A DNA stretch of 64,000 bases, from assembly GCA_027574665.1 (NCBI GenBank), contig CM050655.1:248001-312000 (forward strand), read 5' to 3'. The position numbers and the translations under genes were made by a program. Below the pieces are notes generated by a model, which was not told the DNA's origin, did not search any database, and saw nothing but the letters and a program-made list of their open reading frames with translations. Position 1 is the first letter of the stretch. The number at the start of each line of letters is the position of its first letter. Shown here one piece after another: positions 38,601-50,430 of this stretch. Source of the DNA: Rhynochetos jubatus (lineage: Eukaryota; Chordata; Aves; Eurypygiformes; Rhynochetidae).

Positions 38601-40479
38601 TGTTTCTATAACTTTGAAAATTTAGGACACATATCAAAGTATACTATATTACTTTTTCTCCCCCAGAATCCCCTGTAGTACACAATCAGTGTTAGGGACA
38701 TACAAATTAGGTATAATTTTGGGTTTACCTTACATTTGGAGCTATTAACAGACAATAAATGACCTGGTAAATAAATCCAGTGCACTTTGCAAGGGAAGTA
38801 CAGCAGAGTGAGTGATTATTACCCTTAAAGCACAGTTGAAAATTAATTGGGATACAAACTATACATGCTGTGGTGTAATTTAGTGTTCCATGTTGTTACA
38901 GTAATTACTTAAATGAGAACTATTCCACGATACTTCACAAAACATTCATAAGAAGCAACTCTGACAGACTGAAGCACACCACACCTTTCTGTTAAGCTAA
39001 ACTGAAACAAAACCATAAAATATCTCCCTAACTAGTTTATGGTAGAGCTACTTCGATAAAATTTTAATCACAACAGCATACTGCAGTACTATAACCTTTG
39101 CCATCATTGCACAGCTGTATCACAGGTTTTCAGTTTAACCGTACACTACAGTCTGTGGGTTCAGTTCTGACTCTTTTCAGGCCAGTGGCAAAATTCCCAC
39201 CAACTTCACTACATCCAGGATTTTGGTCTATGTTCCTAGCTACTCTGTAACACCCATGAATAACAGGTATATAAGTGAGAGGGATCCCACCAACTCTCTT
39301 TTTCATGCGAGTTATTCCCCACTACCAGCATTACACTCAGAATTAACAGGATAAATATTTACAACAATTTTTAACAGGCACTTTTATTCTGTAACTGGAT
39401 AACACTTCCTTTCTTACACAGTCATTTATTTGAGAGGTTTTTTGATACCTGACAAAATCTTCGCTCAGACTCTTCTAGACTGTTTGCTTGTTGCCTTATG
39501 AAAGGGACACACGCAAGCTAAAGAGAACAGGAGGTGTGGCGGCAAAATCACTCCAGCTCTGAAATATTCAGGTGACAGTCGCTGGGAGAAGCGACTTCTG
39601 TTTTTTTCACCTCAGAGCGGCACTTCGGGGGTATTACTTTCTTAGCAAGCACCTTCTTCAGAACGCCATCATCACCTAAGACGCCAGGCTCCCCGTCATC
39701 CCAACACCTTTGTCATCAAGATGACGGCGTGCGTTACAGCACTCTATATACTTGTGAAGAGAACAAATTACTCCTTCAGCCAAATTATTTTCTTTGGAAA
39801 ATGCACAAAGTTACTTTGGGGACTAACGCATCTGTCAACCAACAAGCACCAATCAAAGCACAACTCAAACACAACTTAAACAGGAACTTTACCCTTGAGG
39901 GGTTAGGTGCGAGGCTTCTGCAAACTCACTTACCCAAACGGCGGTTTTAAAACCCACGGGAACACACAGCTAGAACAAATTCTAGGGAGATTTCCAGACA
40001 CTGCGACCATGTGTCCAAATGCAGTTGGGCTGGTTCATCAAAGCAGACAACGGTGACAGCTAAGTGGTACAGTAAGGAAACTGTACATGACAGATGTGGC
40101 TCCGAGTAAGCGCGTTCACCCTTCAGCACACAACGAGTCACGAACCTGAACACTTGTTTTCAATAGTTCCGTGTGACACCATTCCCTTCCATGTTTTCAA
40201 AGTCAGGATCTGGGTTTGGAGGAACTGTTTGCCTACTGCTTAGCCTTGGAAGAGAGCATCTATTTCCCCGGACAATTAAGGTGGGGAGGAGGAGAGCACA
40301 CGCGGCAAGCATTTTTAAGACTGCTTCGCAGGCTTAAGACCAGCCAAACACAAGCCAAAAAAGATTTCGAGGACTCTTCCCAGACTGACTGGCGTTTGCC
40401 AGGCTGCAAATTGTTTCCTGCAACAATCAAAGAAGCCGCTATCAAAGCAAGATGCCCAAACGCACGCGAACACAGTTCC
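32611..40479. other. Non-coding sequence up to the CpG island
   Basis: No exon or transposon recognised. If a minus-strand gene starts in the CpG island, this would be its first intron. Frames at 33113-33427, 33979-34302, 36591-36932, 36870-37289 and 37095-37421 have no recognisable domain or consistent splice context. From about 39,480 rightward CpG dinucleotides become more frequent. Confidence 0.45.
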
Positions 40480-40694
40480 TCTCCCCCAGCCTCGGTACGA
40501 GGTAAATAACTGGCAGCTCAAGGGAGTTTGGGCGCAGGGGGCTAGCCTCCCCTCTGAAGGGGAAAGGAAAAGCAGCTCCCCCTGCCCCAGAGCGGGTAGA
40601 GCAAGCCACAGACAAGTTGGCCTTGGAGTTCCCCACACACACCCCGGGGCTGCCCGTCCCACCTCGGTGCGCCCCGCCGCGGCCGCCCCCTTAC

Positions 40695-40798
40695 CGTGCC
40701 GCGGCTGGGATCTGCTGCCCGGCGGCTTCTCCTTCCTGCCACCCGCCGCGCTCCGCATCCGCCAGCACGCCGCCCCCCCTGCCCAGCCAGCCGGCCAT
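40695..40798 (-). CDS. Candidate first coding exon, 5' part (unidentified gene)
   Basis: On the minus strand an ATG at 40798-40796 sits in a strong start context (GCGGCATGG: G at -3, G at +4). It opens a frame of 34 codons plus two bases ending at a good splice donor, CACG|GTAAGG, with GT at 40694-40693. The peptide starts MAGWLGRGGG and matches nothing I know. The reading frame stops at the TAA inside the donor if unspliced, so a coding role requires splicing to an exon at lower coordinates, and none was recognised in 1-40,690. An upstream in-frame ATG lies at 40945. The exon could equally be entirely untranslated. Seen: ATG context and donor. Inferred: that this is an exon and that the gene runs leftward with a long first intron. 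Confidence 0.35.
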
Positions 40799-41210
40799 GC
40801 CGCGGGCGGGGGCAGCGCCGCCGCGCCGAGCCTGGCGGGGAGAGCGCGGGGGCGGCGATGGAGCGCAGGACCCGCTGCCCTGCGGCGGCGGCGGGCGGGG
40901 GCAGCGCGGTCCCAGCGGGCCCGCCTCCGCCCGGCCCGGCGTCAATCAGCGCGGGCGGGTAGCGCGGAGCCCCGGGCAGCACCGCCCCGCGCCCCCCGCC
41001 TCGCCCACCCGGGGCGGTGTCCGGAGCCCCGGGGGACGGCGCTCGGCCTCCTGCGGTCTGCGAGGCGGGGAGGGGGTGGGGCGGGCAGAGCGGCGGCAGC
41101 CCCCGGGACCAGGCGGCTTCCACACTTGGGAAATTACAGTGCTCAGCATAAACCTCCTCCTGCCCGCCGGCACGTCCTCCTACAGCCCCTTCCCTGAAAA
41201 ACATGTGTAC

Positions 41211-41232
41211 CTTACCTCCCGCCATCAAAATC
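41211..41232 (-). promoter_or_regulatory. Candidate alternative splice donor, minus strand
   Basis: The minus strand reads GATGGCGGGAG|GTAAGG with GT at 41215-41214, a near-consensus 5' splice site about 520 bp upstream (in minus sense) of the donor at 40,694. An ATG lies ten bases before it. This could end an alternative first exon of the same minus-strand transcript. No transcript evidence can be drawn from sequence alone. Confidence 0.3.
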
Positions 41233-41470
41233 ATCGGTTCTGCACACTCCTGGCTCCATACCGATGAGTAACCCAACCTGAGATTCCCACTTCCCACAAG
41301 CCCATGTGTGGTGAGACAGCAGCCTCCCTCTCTCCCTCCCTCACCTCCGTCGAGCCCCCTCTCCCTCGCCGGAGTGCCGGGGTCTTTGCCCCCACCATCG
41401 AATTCCTCCCCTTGCCTTGGCACGGGGCCTCCAACGTCTCTGTAGAAGGAGTGCTGCAGTGTGAGAAACG

Positions 41471-42384
41471 TCATGTTCCCTGAATATCGTTGCCTTCTTG
41501 ACATCAGATTTAGTGATTAAAAAGTTACGGGCACAGAGAGAAGTGGGTAATTAGCAATTTTCAGGCAGGAAAAAAACAGTTTGAAATGCGGCTGTAGTCC
41601 CAAGGGTTTGGCAGGGTGGTATGTTCCTGAAGGACAAATAATGCGCCTAACTTTTGTTTGAGAGGTTGATAATAAATCCACCCGAATTACAACTCATAGC
41701 AGCCACTGCAACAGCCCTGGAAAGGTATTCTACAGCTGGGTTTTAACTTTTCATACACATGTCAATCTTTACACCATCAGCATCTTCACCAGGAGTATCC
41801 TTCTTTCCACCTGGACACTTCGAAATACAGAGAAAATGTATGCAGAGTTTGCACTGATCCTTCTTTTGGGGGAGGGAAAAAAAAAAAAGGAAAATAAAAC
41901 CTTCCTGTGCCACTGTATTCCATCTGTTTCTTTGACTCCAAGAAGCTTGTGGAGAAAGATAATTAGAAATCATTGTTATTGCTCCTTTAAAACTTACATT
42001 TTGGAAATGGACTCAGAACCAAGTTGCTTTTTTTATTGTTTTGTGAAGTAAGTTTGGTTTTGAAAGTCTCTCTTTAGCTTTGAAACTCAGACAAGGTGCA
42101 AAGGAGCCTCAGCCTACGATGCAACATCACTGTCCTGCACCCCAGCTAAAAATTATTCACCTTGTTTCCAGTGCTGATCTCCTCCAACAGCCGCTGCTAA
42201 TCCATTATCCATCCTAAGACTTGAATTCTGCTCAGCCACCCTGCCTCACCTCACCTGTGAATTCCGGCTCGCAGAGGTGAGTCAGGGCAGTGTTGTTGCC
42301 TGCTGAAGCTGTTGGTGTTTGAGCACGCTGCATCGGGGCTGGTTTTCATTAGCCCTGAGAATGATTCATGTGAACAAGGATCAC
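41471..42384. other. Non-coding sequence right of the island
   Basis: No exon recognised. An A-rich run lies at 41,877-41,888. The 71-76 aa frames here have no recognisable domain. Confidence 0.45.
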
Positions 42385-42396
42385 TGACCTTGACCT
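42385..42396 (-). promoter_or_regulatory. Nuclear-receptor-type site (AGGTCAAGGTCA)
   Basis: The + strand reads TGACCTTGACCT, so the minus strand carries two AGGTCA half sites head to tail without spacer. The inner TCAAGGTCA is the extended half site bound by monomeric receptors such as ERR and SF-1/LRH-1. It lies about 1 kb from the CpG island. The surrounding 42,245-42,530 looks non-repetitive. Function is inference from one motif. Confidence 0.3.
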
Positions 42397-45300
42397 GACA
42401 TGTACAGATACACCCCGTGGTGATGAATGTAGTAGAATAAACAGTTAGATATGACTGCTTATTCCCTCTTGCAGTGTTGCTCTTGCCCAAGTCTATTGCA
42501 CTATAACACAAATAATGACTCATTTGCTTACCCTCATAATATCACGTTTAGAAACCTGCTATTCATCTCCGCCTGAAGGATCTTGAATAAATACACTCCC
42601 AGTGACTGATTTAAATCACATATTTCTATCACTTGATCCTGTTTCTGTTATTGATAAAGAATACACAAGTGGGTGTGTGGTGTATCATGTCACTGCTCTT
42701 CTACATGAGAATGAGTTTTATAGTCAATAATCTTTTGTTAAGTGTACTTTTATAATTATATTTACACAGGAGAGGAAACAAAACAAAAGAAAATGCATCT
42801 GGAGATATATCTCCTTTTGCAAAGAATGTGAAACTCTTAGAGCAATGAGTTGGAAAGCAACTTAAGAACATGGTATAAAAAAATTTTGCAGGGAGCGTTT
42901 TTTAAAATGATATAAAAATATATAGCATATAAACCAAGGAATTGGTGAGGAGAAGGAAAGTGTGCAATAGTAGTATGTAGAATTAATATTCCAGAACAGG
43001 TTTAATAAATAGGAAAAAAAGAAAAAAAAATTATACCAAACTTACATACTTAAGTTTGTCTTGTGTAAAGAGGTATTTTTGCAGGAGCTTCCACAGCTGA
43101 AAAAATATATTCACAACCCCTTCTTGAAAGATTGATTTTTCCATGATCAACATTTAATAACTTTCCTTTTTTTTTTTTCTTTTTCAAGGAGTGAAAGACA
43201 TGAGTCTCCTTAAATATTATTGTACAGTGTAGTACCTGTGGTTTAAAGGACCATCACACTTACTCACCATATGCCAAGAAAAGGTGTAATGGAGAATATG
43301 AGCAGCCTCTGTTGAAAAGGTAGAGATACTATAAAATGATAGTACTGAAATATTATATGATGTATCATGCTGTCATTCCCTTAGTGTAGCACCATAAGTT
43401 GCAGGTCAAGTTTTGTTTATTCTTGTTTACGTTTCTTGAGTATTTAATGCTGAAGATGTACAACTGTTTTCATGTATTTGGTCTGTTTTTCTGCTGGTGA
43501 AGGAGTATTTGGATGTGATATATCTCTGTTTAACGGGTTCTTTGCATAGACACATTAAACAGGCTGGTGATTTGAATATGTGTTCTAAATTTTGCCTCTG
43601 CTGAACTGACTTATTCAGACCTTCACAAATAGGAGCATTGCCATACTTGCTTTTTTGCTTAGGCATCTGTTGTTTTACCTAAGAATAATACGGAAGAATT
43701 TCCAATAGCAGCATTTCTCACTACTGAAATTATTATTTTTTCTTCCTCTGGAAAGGGGAGTACACAGTACCTTCTGAGGACATGACCTCAAATTTGTAAG
43801 GCTTCAGCTCAGCCCATGGTAGTAATCCAGCTCTAGTCTAGAAGTCCCAAGGCAGTTCTGCCCCTTCTCACCTTCCAGCCCAAAACTTGCTGGCAACATG
43901 CCCTAGACAAGAATCTCTTCTTACTGTCTTTTGGTACAGAAGATACGTACCTTCTCCTGACCTGGCCAAACAGAGGACAGCTAGATGGGGTAGAAAAAAA
44001 CATCTCAAAATGACACCAATTCCTTGCATAGCACCAGTTCACATTCCACATAGGAGTCTGTGCCCCTCCAGAAGATGCCTCCAGATTATCATGCATTATG
44101 AAGACAGGCAAGTGTTTTTGTGCAAACCAGACAAAAGCAGAATAACAACAAGCATCTTTTTTTCTGGGCTAACATCTGTCCACAGCTGCCTTCCTCTGCT
44201 TGGTGAAGGTGTAAAGCTGTGATAAAGCAGTTACGTTGGCACTTGTACCCCAGCTTGCTCTTTCACAGCAACCTCTGCTGCCTTCACACACTGCTTTGGG
44301 TTGGCCTGTGTATAATTTTGTTAGGCTTCCCGGTGCTAGAGGAATCGGAAAAATAGGGGGGTGGCTTTGGTACCAGCTACAAGGCAGGACATAGAGCAGG
44401 AGTTAGGCTGTGGTGACAGCAGTATCCACCCCCACCACAACTTTATAATCCTCAGTACGATCTCTCTGAGTCTTCTTTCTTTCATGAGCTAAGAGCAGCT
44501 GTGCACACGCTGGCACCAAGTTCAGGAAAAATACAGCACCTGTACAGTGGGCAGCAGGGATCCCCACCAGCTCAAAACCATGACAGCACTGCTGGCCCAG
44601 GCTGTCTGAGTAAAACTTCAAGGCCAAATTTAAACAAGACAAATTGTTTGCTTCCTGTGCTCATAACAGTTTCATGGAGTGAGGGGTAGGTTTAGAGGAC
44701 CAGATACTCGTCATAAAAGGGAATGTGCAATGGAGTCAGACCTTAGTCCTGTCAGTCTGACTAAAAAGACAGCTGCTATAATTTTGCTTCTAATAAAGCA
44801 GAAATAGTGACCTATCTTTGTATCCACAAAGTTTAATTTTCAGGTTACATATTCCCCAAATTCAACATCTGCTTGACTTCCCACAGTAGAGGGTAATGTT
44901 TCTCCTACTCCTAGAAACTGGGGAAAAAAGGCAGTAACTGAAACAATGTCATGCTGGAAGCAACATTTCCCTTCTCTCTACCCTTGCCTGTGTTTCCTTC
45001 AACGCACCTCTGTTCCTTCAGTTATTATGTCCAACAGCAGAAACCTAGTTTCCAGCAAGTGGAAGTGAAGGATTGCATTTCCAATGGGTAGGACAGAAGC
45101 TATGACTCATAAACAGCACCTACCCTTTTCATGCCACACAGGATTTGATCCAGTTGGCTGTTAAAAGCAGTTGAGGGTCTGCCCTAAGAGTCAGGGGTGC
45201 TGGGTGGATGCAAAGTTAGGCAGAATTTCCATTTCATGCAAAGAGGGGATAAATTTGGAGATGCAGAAAGCCCGCAGGATACAGCTTTGACGCTAGAGCA

Positions 45301-46322
45301 TTCCAGTTACTCCCTCTGGAAGCTCAAATTTGAAATGGAACAGAGCTGTCTGCACATATTTGTCTTTTCATCCAATATACTGAACAACTACAAGATTTGT
45401 AATAGCAGGTTCATTTGTCCTAGTATTGAAGTTTAGGATATTTCAATATTTCATGGATACTTAGAGCAGGATGAGGAAACTGCACGTACACCACTAACCC
45501 AGTGACCAAACATTTTGAGAGCTATAAGCATGTATTCCCAGGCACCACTGTTTAGTAGCTCACAAATAAACTGGGAGGTTTCTGAATGAAATAATTGTAA
45601 AAACAATTAGTAGCAATTCAATTATAATTATTAACAAGTCAAAATTATTCTTTAAAAGCCCTGAATATTTATATTTATTGTTCTTTCAGGTCAGGCAAGT
45701 TTTGGCAACAGAAATACAAAACTTAAGTAAAAGAAGATTCTGCTTTCAAAGCTATGGCAATATTGCAGGGGTGCCTCTTGGTCCCTCAAATTAGCTAATG
45801 AAATGGAAACGCTGCTCAAGAGCTGGATCAGAAGCCAGATAATCTTTAGGATGTGCAAGAGACACGATCCCAAGAGAGCACACTGCTCTCAGGTATTTAT
45901 TAGCACTTCTGCTCTGGATACTCTGAGGAATGGGATTTTAGATAAACACAGAGCAAAAGTGTGGCCAGGGATCTTTGAGAGAAGAACTAGGAGGTCAGTT
46001 ATAGAAGGCTAAATCCAGCTTATAATTATGCCAGTCACATGATTTAAGAAAGAAATAGCTATGGTAAGAAAGTTTAGAGAGCCTTCCTACTTCTTTCCAA
46101 AAAGAAACAGATTTTCCCTGAATTTTCTCAATTCCTTAGCAAACAAATATAGCATTTTGAGAGAAAATTTCCATTTTTTCTTTTTGACCTATTTTGTGTG
46201 ATCTGTAACTCCTACCTTATTTCCTGTGTCAGTTATCAGTTTTTCTTGGTGTTTGACTTGGTCCTTGTTATAAATGTATTTCCCTGTCACTGTGTCAGAA
46301 ACATATTTGCTGTGCTCTATTT
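42397..46322. other. Non-coding sequence
   Basis: Nothing coding recognised. The frames at 43833-44222 (both strands) and 45803-46012 lack recognisable domains. Short poly(A) and poly(T) runs occur near 43,013-43,030 and 43,169-43,179. Confidence 0.45.
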
Positions 46323-46341
46323 AAAAAAAAAAAAAAAAAAA
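46323..46341 (+). repeat. Poly(A) run, 19 bases
   Basis: Uninterrupted A run between a TT and a GTAGTAATAAAG phrase. No retrotransposon body was recognised beside it. Confidence 0.9.
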
Positions 46342-46453
46342 GTAGTAATAAAGTGAAGTCAGTTCAAAATAATATAACTGACAGTAGAATCTGGACTAAG
46401 AATTTAGTTATCAGAGATGTAAGCAGAACTATAGTTTTCATATCCTAACTAGA

Positions 46454-47072
46454 TGTCGTAGTTTGACAAGCCTTCTCTACCACCCCGTCCCCCGTCCCCC
46501 CACACACCTCCTCCCAGTGAGGAAGGGTCGGAGGAACAAACCAGGAAAAGCCAGTAGGAGTTGAGATAAGAACTATTTAATTATATAAATGAAACTTAGG
46601 GAGTTACTAACAATGCTAGTGCTAATGAGTAATTTAAGGAACGGAGGAAGAGGGTAGAACAAATGACACAGGATCCCACCCCAAGAAGGGAAAAAAGGAA
46701 AGAAAACCCACCCGAAGGGAGCAAACCCCCCCACGAAATCGCCCGAGGGCCGAGAGAGTAAGAGAGAGAAAAAAAACTTTCAAACCCCGACCCCCAGACC
46801 GATCTGCCCGGCAAGACACTGGCTCTGCTCGGAGCACCAACCACTCGCCACAAGTTCCCACAACAAACAAACCCCCAGCCCCCTCGGCCGGAAGCCCCCT
46901 CAGACCCTTCCCCTTCCCAGGGTCCTGCCCAACCACAAGCCTTTCCACCCACATCCCCACCCCCTCCCCGCCGGTCCTGCTGTGCCGCAGGCCCTGGGCT
47001 GGCACCACCTATGCAGCTTGATGTGCTATGGGGTGAAGCAAAACATAGACTAGCCGGTGCAAAGCTAAGACA
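46454..47072 (+). mobile_element. Solo LTR, second family
   Basis: A 619-bp element starting TGTCGTAG and ending CTAAGACA. The termini are inverted repeats matching at 7 of 8 bases. The 5-bp words flanking it are both CTAGA (46449-46453 and 47073-47077), as expected for an ERVL-type target-site duplication. It shares only the general layout of family A: an opening TGTCGTRGTTT, a C-rich block with cctcccagtgagg, and a gttgagataagaactattta phrase. The middle is different, purine- then pyrimidine-rich, and GC-rich toward the 3' end. If the duplication is coincidental, the LTR might continue to about 47,155, where a gggctagctctttttcacctg stretch loosely resembles the family A 3' end. The 118- and 124-aa minus-strand frames at 46596-47008 lie inside it and are not genes. 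Confidence 0.75.
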
Positions 47073-50000
47073 CTAGAATAAAGCCATTGCCCTGCAGTGG
47101 GAAACTCAGCCTGCAAAAAGTAAAAAGGGCTAGCTCTTTTTCACCTGCATCCTTCTTAAAGGTTCAGCGAGTCAGACACAGCCTTAGTTGCTGTTTGCAG
47201 CTCTGTAGGAACCTATTGCCATGGGCCACAAAATGAACCTGCTGACTGAAACATTACCTCTCCTGGCAGTGCATCACCCTGCCAACAGCCGCAACATCCG
47301 TAACATCCTTCCAGAATACGGTAGGTTTCAGGAGCTTGCAGAAAACCTCATACAGGTTTTATGGTACTAGTGACTACAAATGGTTTGTTTGTCCTAGTTT
47401 CTGTGACCATAATTCAGGGGTTTGCCATCTATTTCACTGGAGTTATGCTTGAATATGGCATTTGAGATTGAGCCCTGCCTGCAGAGGCTAAAAGCACATC
47501 AAACACAAGCTATGCAACATCCTTACTGGAAAAAATGTTAATGCAGCTGGAAAAAATGTTAATGCAACAAAACTCACGCAGTTACAGAGTATAATCATCC
47601 ATTAAATCCACTACAACTACACTATATGGATCTTCCCTGGCTTCTAGTCAGGGAACAAATAGGTTTGTAACAACCACTTCAGTATAATTTTTAAAAAACC
47701 ATTGTGTGCTTCTGTGTAACATCAATGATGAATATGAAACAAACATAAGGACATTCCTTTGGAATTAGGTGTAGAGGAAATCGCTGATCACTAGCATTAG
47801 TTCTTTTTCCTTTGACTGTTTCCCTACTAGTCACCATATTTAAACATAAACATTTCTTTAAATTCCCAGTTGCCTTCATCCTTCCTCAAACTGGTTTTTT
47901 TTTTTTTGGGGGGGGGGCTTTCTTTGGCCCCTAATGGAACCATTTCTGCTCAGGGTTTATTCTCAGTCCCTTTTAATTTTGGACCCACAGAGTGTTCAGG
48001 GCTCATTCAGAGTCCAGGGGATGACAAGAGCTCTGTCACTTTCAGCAGCTGAATTCCCGGACACCGACACTGATGGCCTGACCGTCTAGCAGGGCATACT
48101 GACGGGTTCCTAGGTTATACCAACATTACTGCATGACACCTCTGTCTAGGTGCTTCCTCCTTCTTTGATGTGCTATGAAGAGACCTATCACAATACAATG
48201 GCACACACTACTTAAGCTCTTTGAAAGCTGTTTGCCCTGTACAATAGAATTTTTGCAATTCTGCTCTTTTGGCCTGCAGAAGACAGGGTTCAGAGGTGGA
48301 AGGGTGACGTTTAGACCACCAGCAGGAGGCTAACCAATGTGTCCCTTTTCCCTTTGAAAACTTTTCACACACATACCAGAAATATAATCTCATCCTGGAG
48401 CGAGAACCAGAGGTAGGTAATGTTCACAATTATGATGCATGTCAGGTCATGTGCTAACTACTTGATTGGCACATCTCACAGCTGGCAGATACCAGAACTG
48501 TGTGAAATGCAAGATGGGGTTTGTTGCCAGCACTTCTTCACCACTGCATCTGCAACAGCAAGGGCTTTACCACCCAGCACAGTTCTGATGGATGCATTTT
48601 GGCCTCACATAGGTGATCATTCAGTCTTGGTCAAGGTAAACATTTCCACAGTACTGGATGAATAAAGATAAACAGCATTTGTGTCCTGTGTAGGAAACAG
48701 GGATGTTAGACAAAGAAGAAGCTTCTGGTTTATCCAGTGCTCAGCTGAGCTGCCTAATACACTGCTTCCAGAAGCCAGTGCCATGTTGCTGACCACAGGA
48801 AAGCAGCATTCCTCTCCAAGGTTGCTTCAGCTTCTCACAACCAGCCTGCCTTTCCTATCTACTAGAGATAAAAATACAATGTAATGTTTGACACCTCTTG
48901 AGTTCCCAATATATTTTCTTCATGCTGAGCTTTAGTAGCCTCAGCACTAAGAGATATGGAAATACATGACATGTATCAGATACACACCATGGAGCTACCT
49001 GACTTTTAAAAACTGACAAACCACAAATAGAGTTGTTAATAATGATGCTTGTCATTCTATTTTTTTCTGTCTAGCTACAGTAAAACTAAAAGGCATTACA
49101 TACATATAGCTGCTCCAAACCTGCCTCTGCTATGTCTATTTCCATCTCATATTTTTCAACATGAATACATTGGATCTTTCAGTATTTCATAACCCCATAC
49201 CTCTCAGAGGCATTCTCTATATAGACACAGGGGTTTGTGCATTGTGTGTAGCTCATTTGTTTCTTAAATTGTTGGTAGTTCACCTCCATTTCAGTCATTC
49301 ATGCTAATATAAAACAAGCAATGATTTCTATCAGTAATCAGAGAGTTAAAAGTTATAAGGCAGTTGTTGTTAACATGACAGTTTTATCCCAAGAGACACT
49401 TGTGACATGAGTTTGGTTTAATGGCAGAAAAGATTATTCTAGGTCACACCAGTCTTCAAATCACAGAACAGGAATAAAAATCTAGGTTTGCGAAAACTAA
49501 AGACGTAAATCACATACACCAGGGTTTATTTCTGAATACTATAATTATTTTTTTTCAGAACTCAAACTCAATACAAATTCAAGCACAGCTGCACACAAAA
49601 AAGGAAATAAACTTTGATAATTCAAGTCTACATAACTAGAGTTGTTCTTCAGTTCTAGAAGCACTCTGAACAACACTCCTATAAGAGACCAGAGACAAAG
49701 GGCCTGAATATTAAAAGATACAGCAGTTCAACATAGCAATGCAACAGCCTCTTAGACTGAGGTGCACATGGTACTAGTTCATCCACTCATACTTAACCAG
49801 AAATATTGAGTATTCAGTTACAGAGAAGGAAACATTTTCTAAAATGTATCACATTTTGCTCTACAATTACCTAATTTGCAATAGAAAAAAGATGATGCGT
49901 GAACCTCTGCACCTCATAAAGTCAATTGACTTCAGAGGGTTTGAGGCTTTACCCAGAATTCTCAAAAATACTTTGGACAATATAATACTGAGTTTAGGTC

Positions 50001-50430
50001 AACATTAGATGGAAGTATCAAAAATACTGGTCTGATTCTGTAAACATTTCATCTTAAATAATGACACCGAGTTTGGTAAATCTTCCTGTGTGAACTGTGG
50101 GATTGAGCATATGCAGATGTTCAATAATGCATAGCTAGAAGTATTATTTAATCTGATAAAATGGAAGTTCACCAAGTTGATCTACAAACACTGGAATTAA
50201 ATGTAATGATGTTTCAGAGAATAGAACTTTCCTACCGCGTATACTATATATTTTCTAAATTACCTGTGGTTGCAATTTTAGGTACAATAACTATAAAAAG
50301 CCCAGTAAGAATATGATAAACCCAAGGCACATGAAATATTCAGTTGTGTTCCCATGCTTTGGAGCAGGTTAATATTTTCTATATCCAAATATCAAAGGAA
50401 GAGAAACTCAGTTTGGATCACAACTCAGTT
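47073..50430. other. Non-coding sequence
   Basis: No gene recognised. A 21-bp tandem duplication lies at 47,526-47,567, and a T13G11 tract at 47,895-47,918. The frame at 48420-48665 has no recognisable domain. Confidence 0.45.

Larger units (their letters stand above)
40480..41470. promoter_or_regulatory. CpG island promoter, core 40,600-41,110
   Basis: A sharp jump from AT-rich sequence to very GC-rich, CpG-dense DNA, the only one in the window. The core holds several GC-box words (for example ggggcggg near 41,076-41,086 and gggcgggggcag near 40,803 and 40,894) and a CTGATTGA word on the minus strand near 40,944-40,951 that resembles a weak CCAAT/NF-Y site. I see no TATA box. In vertebrates an isolated unmethylated island of this size nearly always marks a promoter. 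Frames of 320 aa (40542-41504, -), 216 aa (40617-41267, +) and 176 aa (40667-41197, +) are open here because GC-rich DNA is poor in stop codons. Their R/P/G/A-rich translations look like composition artefacts. The transcribed gene is not identified. Confidence 0.85.

Noticed and set aside
40542..41504. 320-aa minus-strand open frame as a protein gene
   Set aside because: It spans a GC-rich island, overlaps long frames on the other strand, has R/P/G-rich artefact-like composition and crosses two good splice donors.
46596..47008. 118- and 124-aa minus-strand frames
   Set aside because: Inside a GC-rich solo LTR, overlapping each other in two frames.
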